NCBI GenBank assembly: GCA_011389865.1
Contig: JAABTL010000025.1
Location: 1-37,686 of the forward strand
DNA length: 37,686 bases
Direction: 5' to 3'
Origin: Trueperaceae bacterium
Lineage (GTDB): Bacteria; Deinococcota; Deinococci; Deinococcales; Trueperaceae
Shown here: piece after piece, positions 30,662 through 37,686 of the stretch
Layout: every line of letters starts with the position of its first letter
Numbering within the stretch: position 1 is the first letter of the stretch
Made by a program: the position numbers and the translations under genes
Notes under the pieces: generated by a model
Told to the model about the DNA's origin: nothing
Database searches by the model: none
What the model saw: the letters and a program-made list of their open reading frames with translations, nothing else

Positions 30662-31660
30662 ATGATGGTCGCGATGGACACGGCCCCGCGCACGATGACG
30701 CTGCCCGCGGCTATGGCTGTAGGGCCTGCGCCTACCGCAGGGCCGACCGGCGTCGTGTTCGACGTCAAGCGCGGCAGCGCCGAGGACGGCCCCGGGATCC
30801 GCACCACCGTCTTCCTCAAGGGCTGCCCGCTGCGCTGCGCCTGGTGCCACAACCCGGAGGGGCTCGACCCGCGGCCGGTGCTCTCCGTGACACCGGGCCG
30901 CTGCGTCCGCTGCGGTGCGTGTGTGGACGCCTGCCCGGAGGGCGCGATCACGCTGACGGAGGACGGCACGCCGGTCACCGACCGTGACCGCTGCGCCGCC
31001 GCCGGCCGCTGCGTCGATGCCTGCCCGACGGGCGCCCGCGAGCTGCTGGGCGCGGCGTGGTCGAGCGCGGCGCTGGTCGACGAGGTCGCCCGCGACCGGC
31101 CGTTCTTCGAGGCCTCGGGCGGCGGCGTCACCTTCTCCGGAGGGGAGCCCCTCGCGCAGCCGGACTTCCTCCTGGTCTGCCTGCGGGCGTGCCGCGACCG
31201 TGGCCTTCACACGGCCGTGGACACCTCCGGCTACGCCCCGCGCGCCGTCGCGCTGGCGGCCGCCGAGGCCGCCGGCCTCGTGCTCTTCGACCTCAAGCAC
31301 CCCGACCCGGGGCGCCACGCGCGCTTCACCGGCGTGCCCCTGCGGGTGATCGTGGACAACCTGCGCGGGCTCGACGCTGCCGGGGCGCGGCTGTGGCTCC
31401 GGGTACCCGTGATCCCCGGCGTCAACGACGACGCCGAAGCCCGCGACGGCTTCGTCGCGCTGCTCGGCACGCTGCGGCACCGGTACCCCGTGTGGCTGCT
31501 GCCGTACCACGAGACGGCCGCCGCCAAGTACGCGCGGCTGGGGCGCGGATACGGGTTCGAGGCCTCGGGGGCGCGGCTGGCCGAGAGCGTCTCGGCCTTG
31601 GCGGCCGCCCTGCGCGCCGCCGGGAACGACGTCCGGATCGGAGGCGACGCGCGTGCGTGA
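30662..31660 (+). CDS. Glycyl radical enzyme activase (radical SAM, with ferredoxin-like insert)
   Basis: A 332-residue radical SAM protein that would install the glycyl radical on the enzyme encoded just downstream. The cluster motif is CPLRCAWC (Cys55, Cys59, Cys62; CX3CX2C), preceded by DGPGIRTTVFLKG and followed by HNPEG. A two-cluster ferredoxin insert comes next (CVRCGACVDACPEGA and CAAAGRCVDACPTGA). In the second motif the expected second Cys is Ala. Then SGGGVTFSGGEPLAQ, LFDLKH and RVPVIPGVND, all family blocks. The true start may be one of several ATGs at 30662-30697, since the first 30 residues are not conserved. The stop overlaps the glycyl radical enzyme gene by 8 bp. Confidence 0.88.
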   Translation: MMVAMDTAPRTMTLPAAMAVGPAPTAGPTGVVFDVKRGSAEDGPGIRTTVFLKGCPLRCAWCHNPEGLDPRPVLSVTPGRCVRCGACVDACPEGAITLTEDGTPVTDRDRCAAAGRCVDACPTGARELLGAAWSSAALVDEVARDRPFFEASGGGVTFSGGEPLAQPDFLLVCLRACRDRGLHTAVDTSGYAPRAVALAAAEAAGLVLFDLKHPDPGRHARFTGVPLRVIVDNLRGLDAAGARLWLRVPVIPGVNDDAEARDGFVALLGTLRHRYPVWLLPYHETAAAKYARLGRGYGFEASGARLAESVSALAAALRAAGNDVRIGGDARA

Positions 31661-34013
31661 CCGGGTAGCCCGACTTCGACAGGCTTCGCTGGCGCGACGC
31701 CCCACGATCTCCGCCGAGCGGGCGCTGCTGATGACCCGCTTCTACCGCGAGGAGGGCGAGCGTCACGCGCCGCCCACGCGCCGCGCGCTGGCGTTCCGGA
31801 GGCTGTGCGAGGAGCGCGAGCTGTACCTGGGGCCGGACGAGCTGATCGTCGGCGAGCGCGGGCCGGAGCCGGCCGCCACGCCGACCTTCCCCGAGCTCAC
31901 CTGCCACTCCCTGCAGGACCTCGAGGTCCTCGCCACCCGCGAGAAGACCAGCTACGCGGTCCCGCACGAGGTGGTCGACGCCTACGAGCGCGAGGTGATC
32001 CCGTTCTGGACGGGTCGTTCGCTGCGAGACAGGGTCTTCGCCTCGGTGGCGGAGGCGTGGCTGCGCGCCTACGAGGCGGGCTGCTTCACCGAGTTCATGG
32101 AGCAGCGCGCGCCCGGCCACACGACCACCGACGGCAAGGCGTTCCGCAAGGGGCTGCGGCAGTTTCTGGCCGAGATCGCCGCGGCCAGGGCCTCGCTGGA
32201 CCCCGAACGCGACCCCGACGCGACCGCCCGGCTCGAGCAGCTCGCCGCGATGGACGCCGCCGCGGAGGCCGGGATGCGCTACGCCGCGCGCTACGCAGAG
32301 CTGGCCGACGCCCGCGCGGACGAAGAGCCCGACGCGGCGCGCCGCCACGAGCTGCGCCGCATCGCCGAGGTCTGCCGCCGGGTGCCGGCCGAACCGCCGC
32401 GCGACTTCCACGAGGCGCTGCAGGCCTACTGGTTCCACCACCTCGCCGTCGTCACCGAGCTCAACGGCTGGGACGCCTTCAACCCCGGCCACCTCGACCA
32501 GCACCTGGGACCCTTCTACGAGGCCGGGCTGCGCGACGGCAGCCTGACGCGCGAGGGCGCCAAGGAGCTGCTCGGTTGCCTGTGGGTCAAGTTCGCCGAC
32601 CAGCCCGCCCCGCCCAAGGTGGGCGTCACCGCCGCCGAGAGCGGCACCTACAACGACTTCGTCAACATCAACCTCGGCGGCCTGCTCGCCGACGGGCGCC
32701 AGGGCGCCAACGAGGTCTCGCACCTGATCCTCGAGGTCGCCGAGGAGATGCGGCTGCTGCAACCGCAGTGCAACGTGCAGGTCGCCCGCGACACGCCCGA
32801 CGCGCTGCTGCTCCACGCCTGCCGCGTGATTCGCGAGGGGATCGGCTACCCGGCGCTCTTCAACGCCGACGTCGTCGTCGCGGAGCTCCTGCGGCAGGGC
32901 AAGCGCCTCGAGGACGCCCGCGAGGGCGGCACCAGCGGCTGCATCGAGACGGGCGCCTTCGGCAAGGAGGCCTACGTCCTCTCCGGCTACGTCAACCTCG
33001 TCAAGCTGCTCGAGCTGGCGCTGCACGACGGTCGCGACCCGCGGACCGGCGCGCAGGTCGGTCCCCGCAGCGGCGCCCTCGACGCCCTCGCGACCTTCGA
33101 CGACCTGTTCGCCGCCTGGGACGCGCAGTTGCGCCATCTCGTCGAGGTCAAGCTGCACGGCAACGCCGTCGTGCAGGCCCTTTACGCCGAGGAGATGCCG
33201 GCGCCCTACCTGTCGCTGCTGATCGACGACTGCATCGCCGCCGGGCGCGACTACAACGCCGGCGGGGCGCGCTACGACACCACCTACCTCCAGGGCGTGG
33301 GCATCGGCACCCTGACCGACGCGCTGTCGGCCCTGCGACGGCACGTCTACCAGACCGGCGCCGTCGCCCTTCCGGAGCTCGTCGCCGCCCTCGACGCCGA
33401 CTTCGCGGCCGTCGAGCCCCTGCGGCAGCGGCTCGTGAACCGCACGCCGCGCTACGGCAACGACGACCCCGCCGCCGACGAGCTCATGCGGCGCGCGTTC
33501 GACGCGTTCTTCGACGCGGTGGACGGCCGGCCGGCGCCGCGCGGCGGCACCTACCACATCGACATGCTGCCGACCACCTGTCACGTGTACTTCGGCTCCG
33601 TCACCGGCGCGACCCCGGACGGTCGCCGCGGCGGTGCCCCGCTCTCCGAGGGCATCTCGCCGGTGCAGGGCGCCGATCGCCGCGGCCCCACCGCCGTCCT
33701 GCGCTCCGCGGCGGCGATGGACCACGTCAAGACCGGCGGGACGCTGCTCAACCTGAAGTTCTCGCCCCGAGCGCTCGAGGGCGACGAGGGCCTCGCGCGC
33801 CTCGCGGCCCTGGTGCGCGGCTACTTCGCCCTCGGCGGCCACCACGTGCAGTTCAACGTCGTCGACGCCGCCGTGCTGCGCGCGGCGCAGCAGCGGCCCG
33901 AGGAGCACCGCGGCCTGCTCGTGCGGGTCGCCGGCTACAGCGACTTCTTCTGCGACCTCGGGTGCGAGCTGCAGGACGAGATCATCGCGCGGACGGAGCA
34001 CGCCCGAGCATGA
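31653..34013 (+). CDS. hypD: Glycyl radical enzyme, probable trans-4-hydroxy-L-proline dehydratase
   Basis: A 786-residue enzyme of the pyruvate formate-lyase-like family. The active-site Cys is in GGTSGCIETGAFGKEAY (Cys430, with Glu432), and the glycyl radical site near the C-terminus is RVAGYSDFFCDL (Gly761). The blocks MPAPYLSLLIDDCIAAGRDYNAGGARYDTTYLQGVGIGTLTD, split here as PYLSLLIDDCI and DYNAGGARYDTTY, match HypD as I remember it better than PFL, CutC or glycerol dehydratase. HypD removes water from 4-hydroxyproline to give pyrroline-5-carboxylate, normally reduced by ProC; no proC is nearby. GTG start at 31653. The radical is destroyed by oxygen, so the enzyme should work only in anoxic conditions. 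The stop overlaps the GNAT gene (ATGA). Confidence 0.85.
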   Translation: MRDRVARLRQASLARRPTISAERALLMTRFYREEGERHAPPTRRALAFRRLCEERELYLGPDELIVGERGPEPAATPTFPELTCHSLQDLEVLATREKTSYAVPHEVVDAYEREVIPFWTGRSLRDRVFASVAEAWLRAYEAGCFTEFMEQRAPGHTTTDGKAFRKGLRQFLAEIAAARASLDPERDPDATARLEQLAAMDAAAEAGMRYAARYAELADARADEEPDAARRHELRRIAEVCRRVPAEPPRDFHEALQAYWFHHLAVVTELNGWDAFNPGHLDQHLGPFYEAGLRDGSLTREGAKELLGCLWVKFADQPAPPKVGVTAAESGTYNDFVNINLGGLLADGRQGANEVSHLILEVAEEMRLLQPQCNVQVARDTPDALLLHACRVIREGIGYPALFNADVVVAELLRQGKRLEDAREGGTSGCIETGAFGKEAYVLSGYVNLVKLLELALHDGRDPRTGAQVGPRSGALDALATFDDLFAAWDAQLRHLVEVKLHGNAVVQALYAEEMPAPYLSLLIDDCIAAGRDYNAGGARYDTTYLQGVGIGTLTDALSALRRHVYQTGAVALPELVAALDADFAAVEPLRQRLVNRTPRYGNDDPAADELMRRAFDAFFDAVDGRPAPRGGTYHIDMLPTTCHVYFGSVTGATPDGRRGGAPLSEGISPVQGADRRGPTAVLRSAAAMDHVKTGGTLLNLKFSPRALEGDEGLARLAALVRGYFALGGHHVQFNVVDAAVLRAAQQRPEEHRGLLVRVAGYSDFFCDLGCELQDEIIARTEHARA

Positions 34014-34549
34014 GCGCCAGGTTCCTGCACCGCATGAGGTTGGCCGCGGAGCGCCCCGCGGCGCCCGTCCCGGGCGGCGTCGTCGTGCGCCCCTACGCGC
34101 CCGACCGCGACCCCACGCGGATCCCCGCCGTCTTCGCCGCCGCCTTCGGTGCGCCGCGGTGGCCGGGCGACTGGGACCGCTTCCCCGAGTTCGACCCGCA
34201 CGGGGTCTTCGTCGCCGAGACGCTCGCGACCGGCGAGGCGATCGGCTTCGTGATCTGCTTCCGCCGCGCCGGCTTCGGCTACGTCAGCGTGCTCGGGGTC
34301 GTCCCCGGCTGGCGCCGTCGGGGCGTAGCATGCGCGCTGCTGCGGTCGGCGGTCGGCTACCTGCGCTCGCTCGGGCTGGTCGAGGTCGAGGTCGACGCCT
34401 TCACCGACGCCGATCCCGCCGTGTCGCTCTACCGCGCCTTCGGCTTCGAGGTGCTCCGCACGTACGAGGACCCGCAGTCGGACCCGGACGCGGCCGCCGC
34501 CACTCGCTCCCCCGGGGGCGCGGGGCCCGACGGACCGCAGGTAGCCTGA
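34010..34549 (+). CDS. GNAT-family N-acetyltransferase
   Basis: A 179-residue acetyltransferase. Core motifs are VFVAETLATGEAIGFVICF (strand 4), VSVLGVVPGWRRRGVACALLRSAV with the acetyl-CoA-binding R/Q-x-x-G-x-G/A loop, and EVEVDAFTDADPAVSLYRAFGFEVLRTYE. The C-terminal 25 residues are low-complexity. The ATG overlaps the stop of the glycyl radical enzyme gene, so it is coexpressed with it; what it acetylates is not evident. The 3' end contains the -10 box of the next gene. Confidence 0.85.
   Translation: MSARFLHRMRLAAERPAAPVPGGVVVRPYAPDRDPTRIPAVFAAAFGAPRWPGDWDRFPEFDPHGVFVAETLATGEAIGFVICFRRAGFGYVSVLGVVPGWRRRGVACALLRSAVGYLRSLGLVEVEVDAFTDADPAVSLYRAFGFEVLRTYEDPQSDPDAAAATRSPGGAGPDGPQVA
34542..34547 (+). 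promoter_or_regulatory. Leaderless -10 box (TAGCCT) of the second GNAT gene
   Basis: TAGCCT overlaps the last codons of the upstream gene and ends 6 nt before the ATG at 34554. No ribosome-binding site lies between. Confidence 0.5.
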
Positions 34550-34553
34550 CCGC

Positions 34554-35057
34554 ATGATCGTCCGCCCCGAGCTCGCGTCCGATCGCGACGCCGTCCGCCG
34601 CGTCCACGCCACCGCCTTCACCACGCCGGAGGAGGCCGACCTGGTCGACGCCCTGCGCGCCGGCGCCGATCCGCTGGTGTCGCTCGTGGCGGAGGAGGCC
34701 GGCGACGTCGTCGGCCACGTGATGTTCTCGCCGGTCACGCTGCCCGACCATCCCACATTGCGGCTCATGGGCCTGGCGCCGCTGGCCGTCGTGCCGGCGC
34801 GCCAGCGCACGGGTGTCGGCGGCGCGCTGACACGGGCGGGCCTCGATCTCTGCCGGGAGATCGGCGTGGGGGCCGTGGTCGTGCTCGGGCATCCCGCCTA
34901 CTATCCGAGGTTCGGCTTCGTCCGCGCAGACGCCTACGGCATCGGTTGCCAGTTCGACGCTCCGGCGGCGGCCTGGATGGTCGCCGAACTCGAGACCGGG
35001 TACCTGAGCGGCGCCGCCGGTACGGCCCGCTGGCACGCCGCCTTCGACGGCCTCTGA
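34554..35057 (+). CDS. GNAT-family N-acetyltransferase (YhbS-like)
   Basis: A 167-residue acetyltransferase of the YhbS type (predicted N-acetyltransferase of about this length): MIVRPELASDRDAVRRVHATAF, LVSLVAEEAGDVVGHVMFSPV, MGLAPLAVVPARQRTGVGGALTRAGL with the acetyl-CoA loop, and VVVLGHPAYYPRFGFVRA. The G-H-P-x-Y-Y-x-R-F-G-F block is the family hallmark. The substrate is unknown. It starts 4 nt after the previous gene, with its own apparent leaderless -10 box. Confidence 0.87.
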   Translation: MIVRPELASDRDAVRRVHATAFTTPEEADLVDALRAGADPLVSLVAEEAGDVVGHVMFSPVTLPDHPTLRLMGLAPLAVVPARQRTGVGGALTRAGLDLCREIGVGAVVVLGHPAYYPRFGFVRADAYGIGCQFDAPAAAWMVAELETGYLSGAAGTARWHAAFDGL

Positions 35058-35110
35058 AGACGCCGCATCGTGCCGCGGCACCCGCCGTCTCGGCCCCTGC
35101 GCCCAGCCGT

Positions 35111-35116
35111 TACGAT
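35111..35116 (+). promoter_or_regulatory. Leaderless -10 box (TACGAT) of the flavin oxidoreductase gene
   Basis: TACGAT ends 6 nt before the GTG at 35123. The same hexamer and spacing occur before the small membrane protein gene at 13567. Confidence 0.55.
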
Positions 35117-35122
35117 GCGCCG

Positions 35123-36472
35123 GTGACCTCGCCGCTCGCCGCGCCGCTCACGCTCCCGTGCGGCGCCGTCCTCCCCAACCGAATCGCCAAGGCGGCGATG
35201 ACCGAGGCCCTCGGCGACCTCCGCGACGACGCCACGCCCGCGCTCGAGCGGCTCTACCGCAGGTGGTCCGACGGCGGCGCCGGGCTGCTGATCAGCGGCC
35301 ACGTCATGGTCGACCGCCGCTTCCTCGAGCAGGCGGGCAACGTCGTCCTGGACCACGAGACCGACGAGACGAAGCTGCGCGCCTGGGTCGCGGCCGGCAC
35401 CCATGGCGGCAACCACCTCTGGGCCCAACTCAACCACCCCGGTCGGCAGACCACCCGCTTCCACAGCGACCGGCCCGTGGCGCCGTCGGCCGTGGCGCTC
35501 CCGGTCCGAGGGTTCTTCGCGCGACCCCGCGCGCTCGAGGAGTCCGAGATCGGCGAGCTGATCGCGGCCTTCGCGCGGTCCGCCGGGATCGCGCGGCGCG
35601 CGGGTTTCACCGGCGTGCAGGTGCACGCGGCCCACGGTTACCTGATCAGCCAGTTCCTGTCGCCGCGCAGCAACCGCCGCAGCGACGCCTGGGGCGGGTC
35701 GCTCGAGCGCCGCGCGCGCTTCCTGCTCGAGGTCGTGCGCGCCGTCCGCGCGGCGGTGGGCCCCGGCTACCCCGTCGCGGTCAAGCTGAACTCGTCCGAC
35801 TTCCAGCGCGGCGGCTTCGAGCACGACGACGCCGTCGAGGTCGCCCGCATGCTGGCGGCCGAGGGCATCGGCCTGCTCGAGATCAGCGGGGGCACCTATG
35901 AGCGGGTCGCCTTCGCGGGGCAAAGGCGGGTCGCCTTCGTGGGGCAAGGCGCGGATGCCGGGTTGGGCGGTCGCGCATCGGTCGCCGAACCCCGTGCCGC
36001 GGCGACCCGCGCCCGTGAGGCCTACTTCCTCGAGTACGCCCACGCGATCCGCGCCGCCACGCCTGGCGTGCCGCTGATGGTGTCGGGCGGCTTCCGGACG
36101 CCCGCGTTCATGGCCGAGGTCTTGGGCGCCGGGGAGGCGGACGTGCTGGGCATCGCGCGACCGTTCTGCGTCGAGCCAGGGTTCCCGGCGCGGCTGCTGG
36201 CGGGCTCGACGGAGCCGCTGCCCAGCCCCGAGGAGCGCATCCGCATCGGGCGCGGCTGGGCCGGCCCGCACAGCCCGTCGGCCGACCTGCGCGCCTACAA
36301 CGCGCAGGCCGCCACCGCCTGGTTCTACCGGCAGATCGAGCGGCTCGGCGCGGGCGAAGAGCCCGAGCGGCGGCCGGGCACCGGCGTCCCGGTGCTGCTG
36401 CGCTATCTTTGGCGCGAGTGGCGGCGGGCGCGGCAGCGCCGGGCATCGCGTGCGGCGCGGCGCGTGGCCTGA
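35123..36472 (+). CDS. Old-Yellow-Enzyme-type NADH:flavin oxidoreductase
   Basis: A 449-residue FMN-dependent TIM-barrel enzyme (PF00724) reducing activated alkenes or related substrates. Blocks: LPNRIAKAAMTEAL (FMN phosphate side), HLWAQLNHPGRQ, GFTGVQVHAAHGYLISQFLSP (paired His residues binding substrate), NRRSDAWGGSLERRARFLLEVV, KLNSSDFQRGGF and MVSGGFRT. There is no C-terminal NAD/FeS domain of the dienoyl-CoA reductase type; the extra 70 residues after the barrel are helical and Arg-rich. A duplicated 24-bp unit adds eight residues in the loop after ISGGTYE. GTG start 6 nt after a TACGAT box; the longer upstream frame is a shadow. Confidence 0.88.
   Translation: MTSPLAAPLTLPCGAVLPNRIAKAAMTEALGDLRDDATPALERLYRRWSDGGAGLLISGHVMVDRRFLEQAGNVVLDHETDETKLRAWVAAGTHGGNHLWAQLNHPGRQTTRFHSDRPVAPSAVALPVRGFFARPRALEESEIGELIAAFARSAGIARRAGFTGVQVHAAHGYLISQFLSPRSNRRSDAWGGSLERRARFLLEVVRAVRAAVGPGYPVAVKLNSSDFQRGGFEHDDAVEVARMLAAEGIGLLEISGGTYERVAFAGQRRVAFVGQGADAGLGGRASVAEPRAAATRAREAYFLEYAHAIRAATPGVPLMVSGGFRTPAFMAEVLGAGEADVLGIARPFCVEPGFPARLLAGSTEPLPSPEERIRIGRGWAGPHSPSADLRAYNAQAATAWFYRQIERLGAGEEPERRPGTGVPVLLRYLWREWRRARQRRASRAARRVA
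35902..35949 (+). repeat. 24-bp tandem duplication inside the flavin oxidoreductase gene
   Basis: Two adjacent units (35902-35925 and 35926-35949) differ at only two positions and encode RVAFAGQR and RVAFVGQG. The reading frame is kept. Confidence 0.85.
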
Positions 36473-36503
36473 CCGCGATCCCCCGCGAAGGGGCTGGTGG
36501 GCC

Positions 36504-36815
36504 ATGGTCCGTCGCTGGGCGCTCTCGGCGTTGGTCGTCTCCCTGCTCTTCCTGGCGTTCGGCCTCGTGGCGCGGCCTGCCTGGGGCTGGGCCGCCGCCC
36601 TCTCGCGCTGGAGCGGACACCACTGGGCGTGGACCGGCACGCTGGCGCTCGGCCTCGTGCTCGGCGTCTGGCTCGCCGTCCAGGGGTGGATGATCGGCTT
36701 CGCCTGGCCGATCCAGTTCGTCACGGCGGGCAACGGCGTCGCGATCCTGGCGCTGGCCCTGTCGCCGGTGGTGCGGCGGTCGTTCGCGTCGCTTCCCGGC
36801 TCGCCCCCACCCTGA
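36504..36815 (+). CDS. Small membrane protein, three segments, unknown function
   Basis: A 103-residue Trp-rich hydrophobic protein with about three membrane segments (residues 5-25, 44-63 and 67-87). I do not recognise the family. The ATG at 36504 has a G-rich (GGTGG) upstream sequence; the frame continues upstream into the previous gene. It is downstream of the flavin oxidoreductase by 31 bp, so cotranscription is likely, and convergent with the tryptophanase-like gene. Confidence 0.6.
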   Translation: MVRRWALSALVVSLLFLAFGLVARPAWGWAAALSRWSGHHWAWTGTLALGLVLGVWLAVQGWMIGFAWPIQFVTAGNGVAILALALSPVVRRSFASLPGSPPP

Positions 36816-36879
36816 GCGGCGCCCGCGGTCCGCTTCGGGTGGGTGATCCATGCGTCCGCCGCGACGGCAGACAGCCGTT

Positions 36880-37686
36880 TCACCCCGCCAACGGCTCGAA
36901 CCTCGCCGTGAAGTGCCGCAGCGCCGGCGGCTCCTGCACGATGCGGTAGCCGCGCAGCTCGTCGGCCCGGCCGGCCACCTCGGCGCAGACCTCGATGACG
37001 TAGTCGACGTGGCTCTGCGTGTAGGTGCGGCGCGGGATCGCCAGGCGCACCAGGTCGAGGGCGGCCGGCGTCTCGCTGCCGTCCGGGTGGCGGCCGAACA
37101 TGACCGTGCCGATCTCGCAGGCGCGGATGCCGCCGGCCTCGTAGAGGGCGACCGCGACCGCCTGCCCCGGGTACTGCAGCGGCGGGACGTGCGGCAGCAG
37201 GGCGCGCGCGTCGATGTAGACGGCGTGGCCGCCGACGGGCCGCATGACCGGCACACCGGCGCGGTGCAGGCCCTCGCCCAGGTACCAGGTCGAGCGGATG
37301 CGGTAGCGCAGGTAGTCGTGCTGCACGACCTCCTCGAGCCCCTGCGCGATGGCGTCGAGGTCGCGGCCGGCGAGGCCGCCGTAGGTAGGGAAGCCCTCGG
37401 TGAGGATGAGCAGGTTGCGGCAGCGGGCGGCGAGCTCGTCGTCGCGCACGGCCAGCCAGCCGCCGATGTTCGCCAGGCCGTCCTTCTTGGCGCTCATCGT
37501 CATGCCGTCGGCGAGGGCGGCGATGTCGCGCACGATGTCGGCGACCTCGCGCTCGCCCTGGCCCGCCTCGCGCTCGCGGATGAACCAGGCGTTCTCCGCG
37601 AAGCGGCAGGCGTCGAGGAAGAGCGGCACGCCGTGGCGGTCGCACAGCTCGCGCACGCCGCGCAGGTTCTCGAGCGACACCGGCTG
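36880..37686 (-). CDS. tnaA: Tryptophanase-like beta-eliminating lyase, C-terminal part (runs off window)
   Basis: The frame is open to the window edge and holds the last 268 residues. The first visible block, QPVSLENLRGVRELC, matches the QPVSMANMR region of tryptophanase. The PLP lysine lies in MSAKKDGLANIGGWLA (second Lys of the pair), followed by LILTEGFPTYGGLAGRDL, VGGHAVYIDARALLPHVP, GIRACEIGTVMFG, LVRLAIPRRTYTQSHVDYVIE and the end PALRHFTARFEPLAG. These favour tryptophanase over tyrosine phenol-lyase, as judged from memory. The enzyme cleaves Trp to indole, pyruvate and ammonia. It is convergent with the small membrane protein gene; no terminator is clear in the 64-bp gap. Any tnaC-type leader would lie outside the window. 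Confidence 0.87.
   Translation of the reverse strand, partial: QPVSLENLRGVRELCDRHGVPLFLDACRFAENAWFIREREAGQGEREVADIVRDIAALADGMTMSAKKDGLANIGGWLAVRDDELAARCRNLLILTEGFPTYGGLAGRDLDAIAQGLEEVVQHDYLRYRIRSTWYLGEGLHRAGVPVMRPVGGHAVYIDARALLPHVPPLQYPGQAVAVALYEAGGIRACEIGTVMFGRHPDGSETPAALDLVRLAIPRRTYTQSHVDYVIEVCAEVAGRADELRGYRIVQEPPALRHFTARFEPLAG

Noticed and set aside
31422-34001. An 859-codon minus-strand frame opposite the glycyl radical enzyme
   Set aside because: Repetitive, biased translation and complete overlap with a well-conserved enzyme.
36816-36879. Terminator between the small membrane protein and tryptophanase-like genes
   Set aside because: Only weak, short pairings (CCCG with CGGG) are visible.

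Overview
This is 37.7 kb of very G+C-rich bacterial chromosome (about 70% or more by eye, not computed). It is densely coded, with many ATGA or GTGA stop/start overlaps and third codon positions dominated by G and C. The organism looks like a respiring heterotroph. It has a cytochrome c peroxidase, a 2-oxoglutarate dehydrogenase complex, futalosine-route menaquinone genes, a methionine sulfoxide reductase and a bacilliredoxin-like protein. Several genes have a TANNNT-type -10 box only 5-7 nt before the start codon and no Shine-Dalgarno sequence, which is the layout of leaderless transcripts. Together with the gene content this fits a deep Deinococcota (Trueperaceae-like) lineage best. An actinobacterium or chloroflexote is not excluded, because no rRNA or marker gene is present.

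Layout. 1-4750 (minus strand): an ABC sugar-type transport operon (two permeases, a UgpB-like binding protein, a TIM-barrel isomerase, a small membrane protein), then the N-terminal part of a di-haem cytochrome c peroxidase. 4851-8867: a DUF1269 membrane protein, then a divergent MacAB-like efflux operon (adaptor, ATPase, FtsX-type permease) preceded by a 17-codon leader ORF. 8868-11036: a segment of visibly different composition with a lipoprotein made of seven exact 168-bp propeller repeats, ending at the 3' end of a tRNA-Ser gene. 11289-14690: a bacilliredoxin fused to a colicin-immunity-like domain, a DUF418 membrane protein, a small membrane protein and a PLP-dependent Ser/Thr dehydratase.

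14950-22339: sucA-sucB and lpd, all components of the 2-oxoglutarate dehydrogenase complex, with an orphan HigA-like antitoxin remnant and an msrAB fusion between them on the other strand. 22433-29730: a chain of overlapping genes, mqnE-mqnA-glgX-phosphotransferase-histidine phosphatase, followed by an alpha/beta-hydrolase homologue lacking the nucleophile and a nucleotidyltransferase-like gene. 29741-30577: a voltage-gated-type K+ channel with a C-terminal zinc ribbon. 30662-34013: a glycyl radical enzyme very like trans-4-hydroxy-L-proline dehydratase, with its activase. 34010-36815: two GNAT acetyltransferases, an Old-Yellow-Enzyme-type oxidoreductase and a small membrane protein. 36880-end: the C-terminal part of a tryptophanase-like beta-eliminating lyase.

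The main themes are amino-acid and sugar use (binding-protein transporter, tryptophanase, hydroxyproline dehydratase, glycogen debranching), respiration (TCA complex, menaquinone, peroxidase) and thiol/oxidative repair. The most unusual items are two short leader ORFs whose stop codons overlap the start codons of membrane transport genes, the seven-blade repeat protein, the bacilliredoxin-immunity fusion, and an oxygen-sensitive glycyl radical enzyme in a respiratory gene context.
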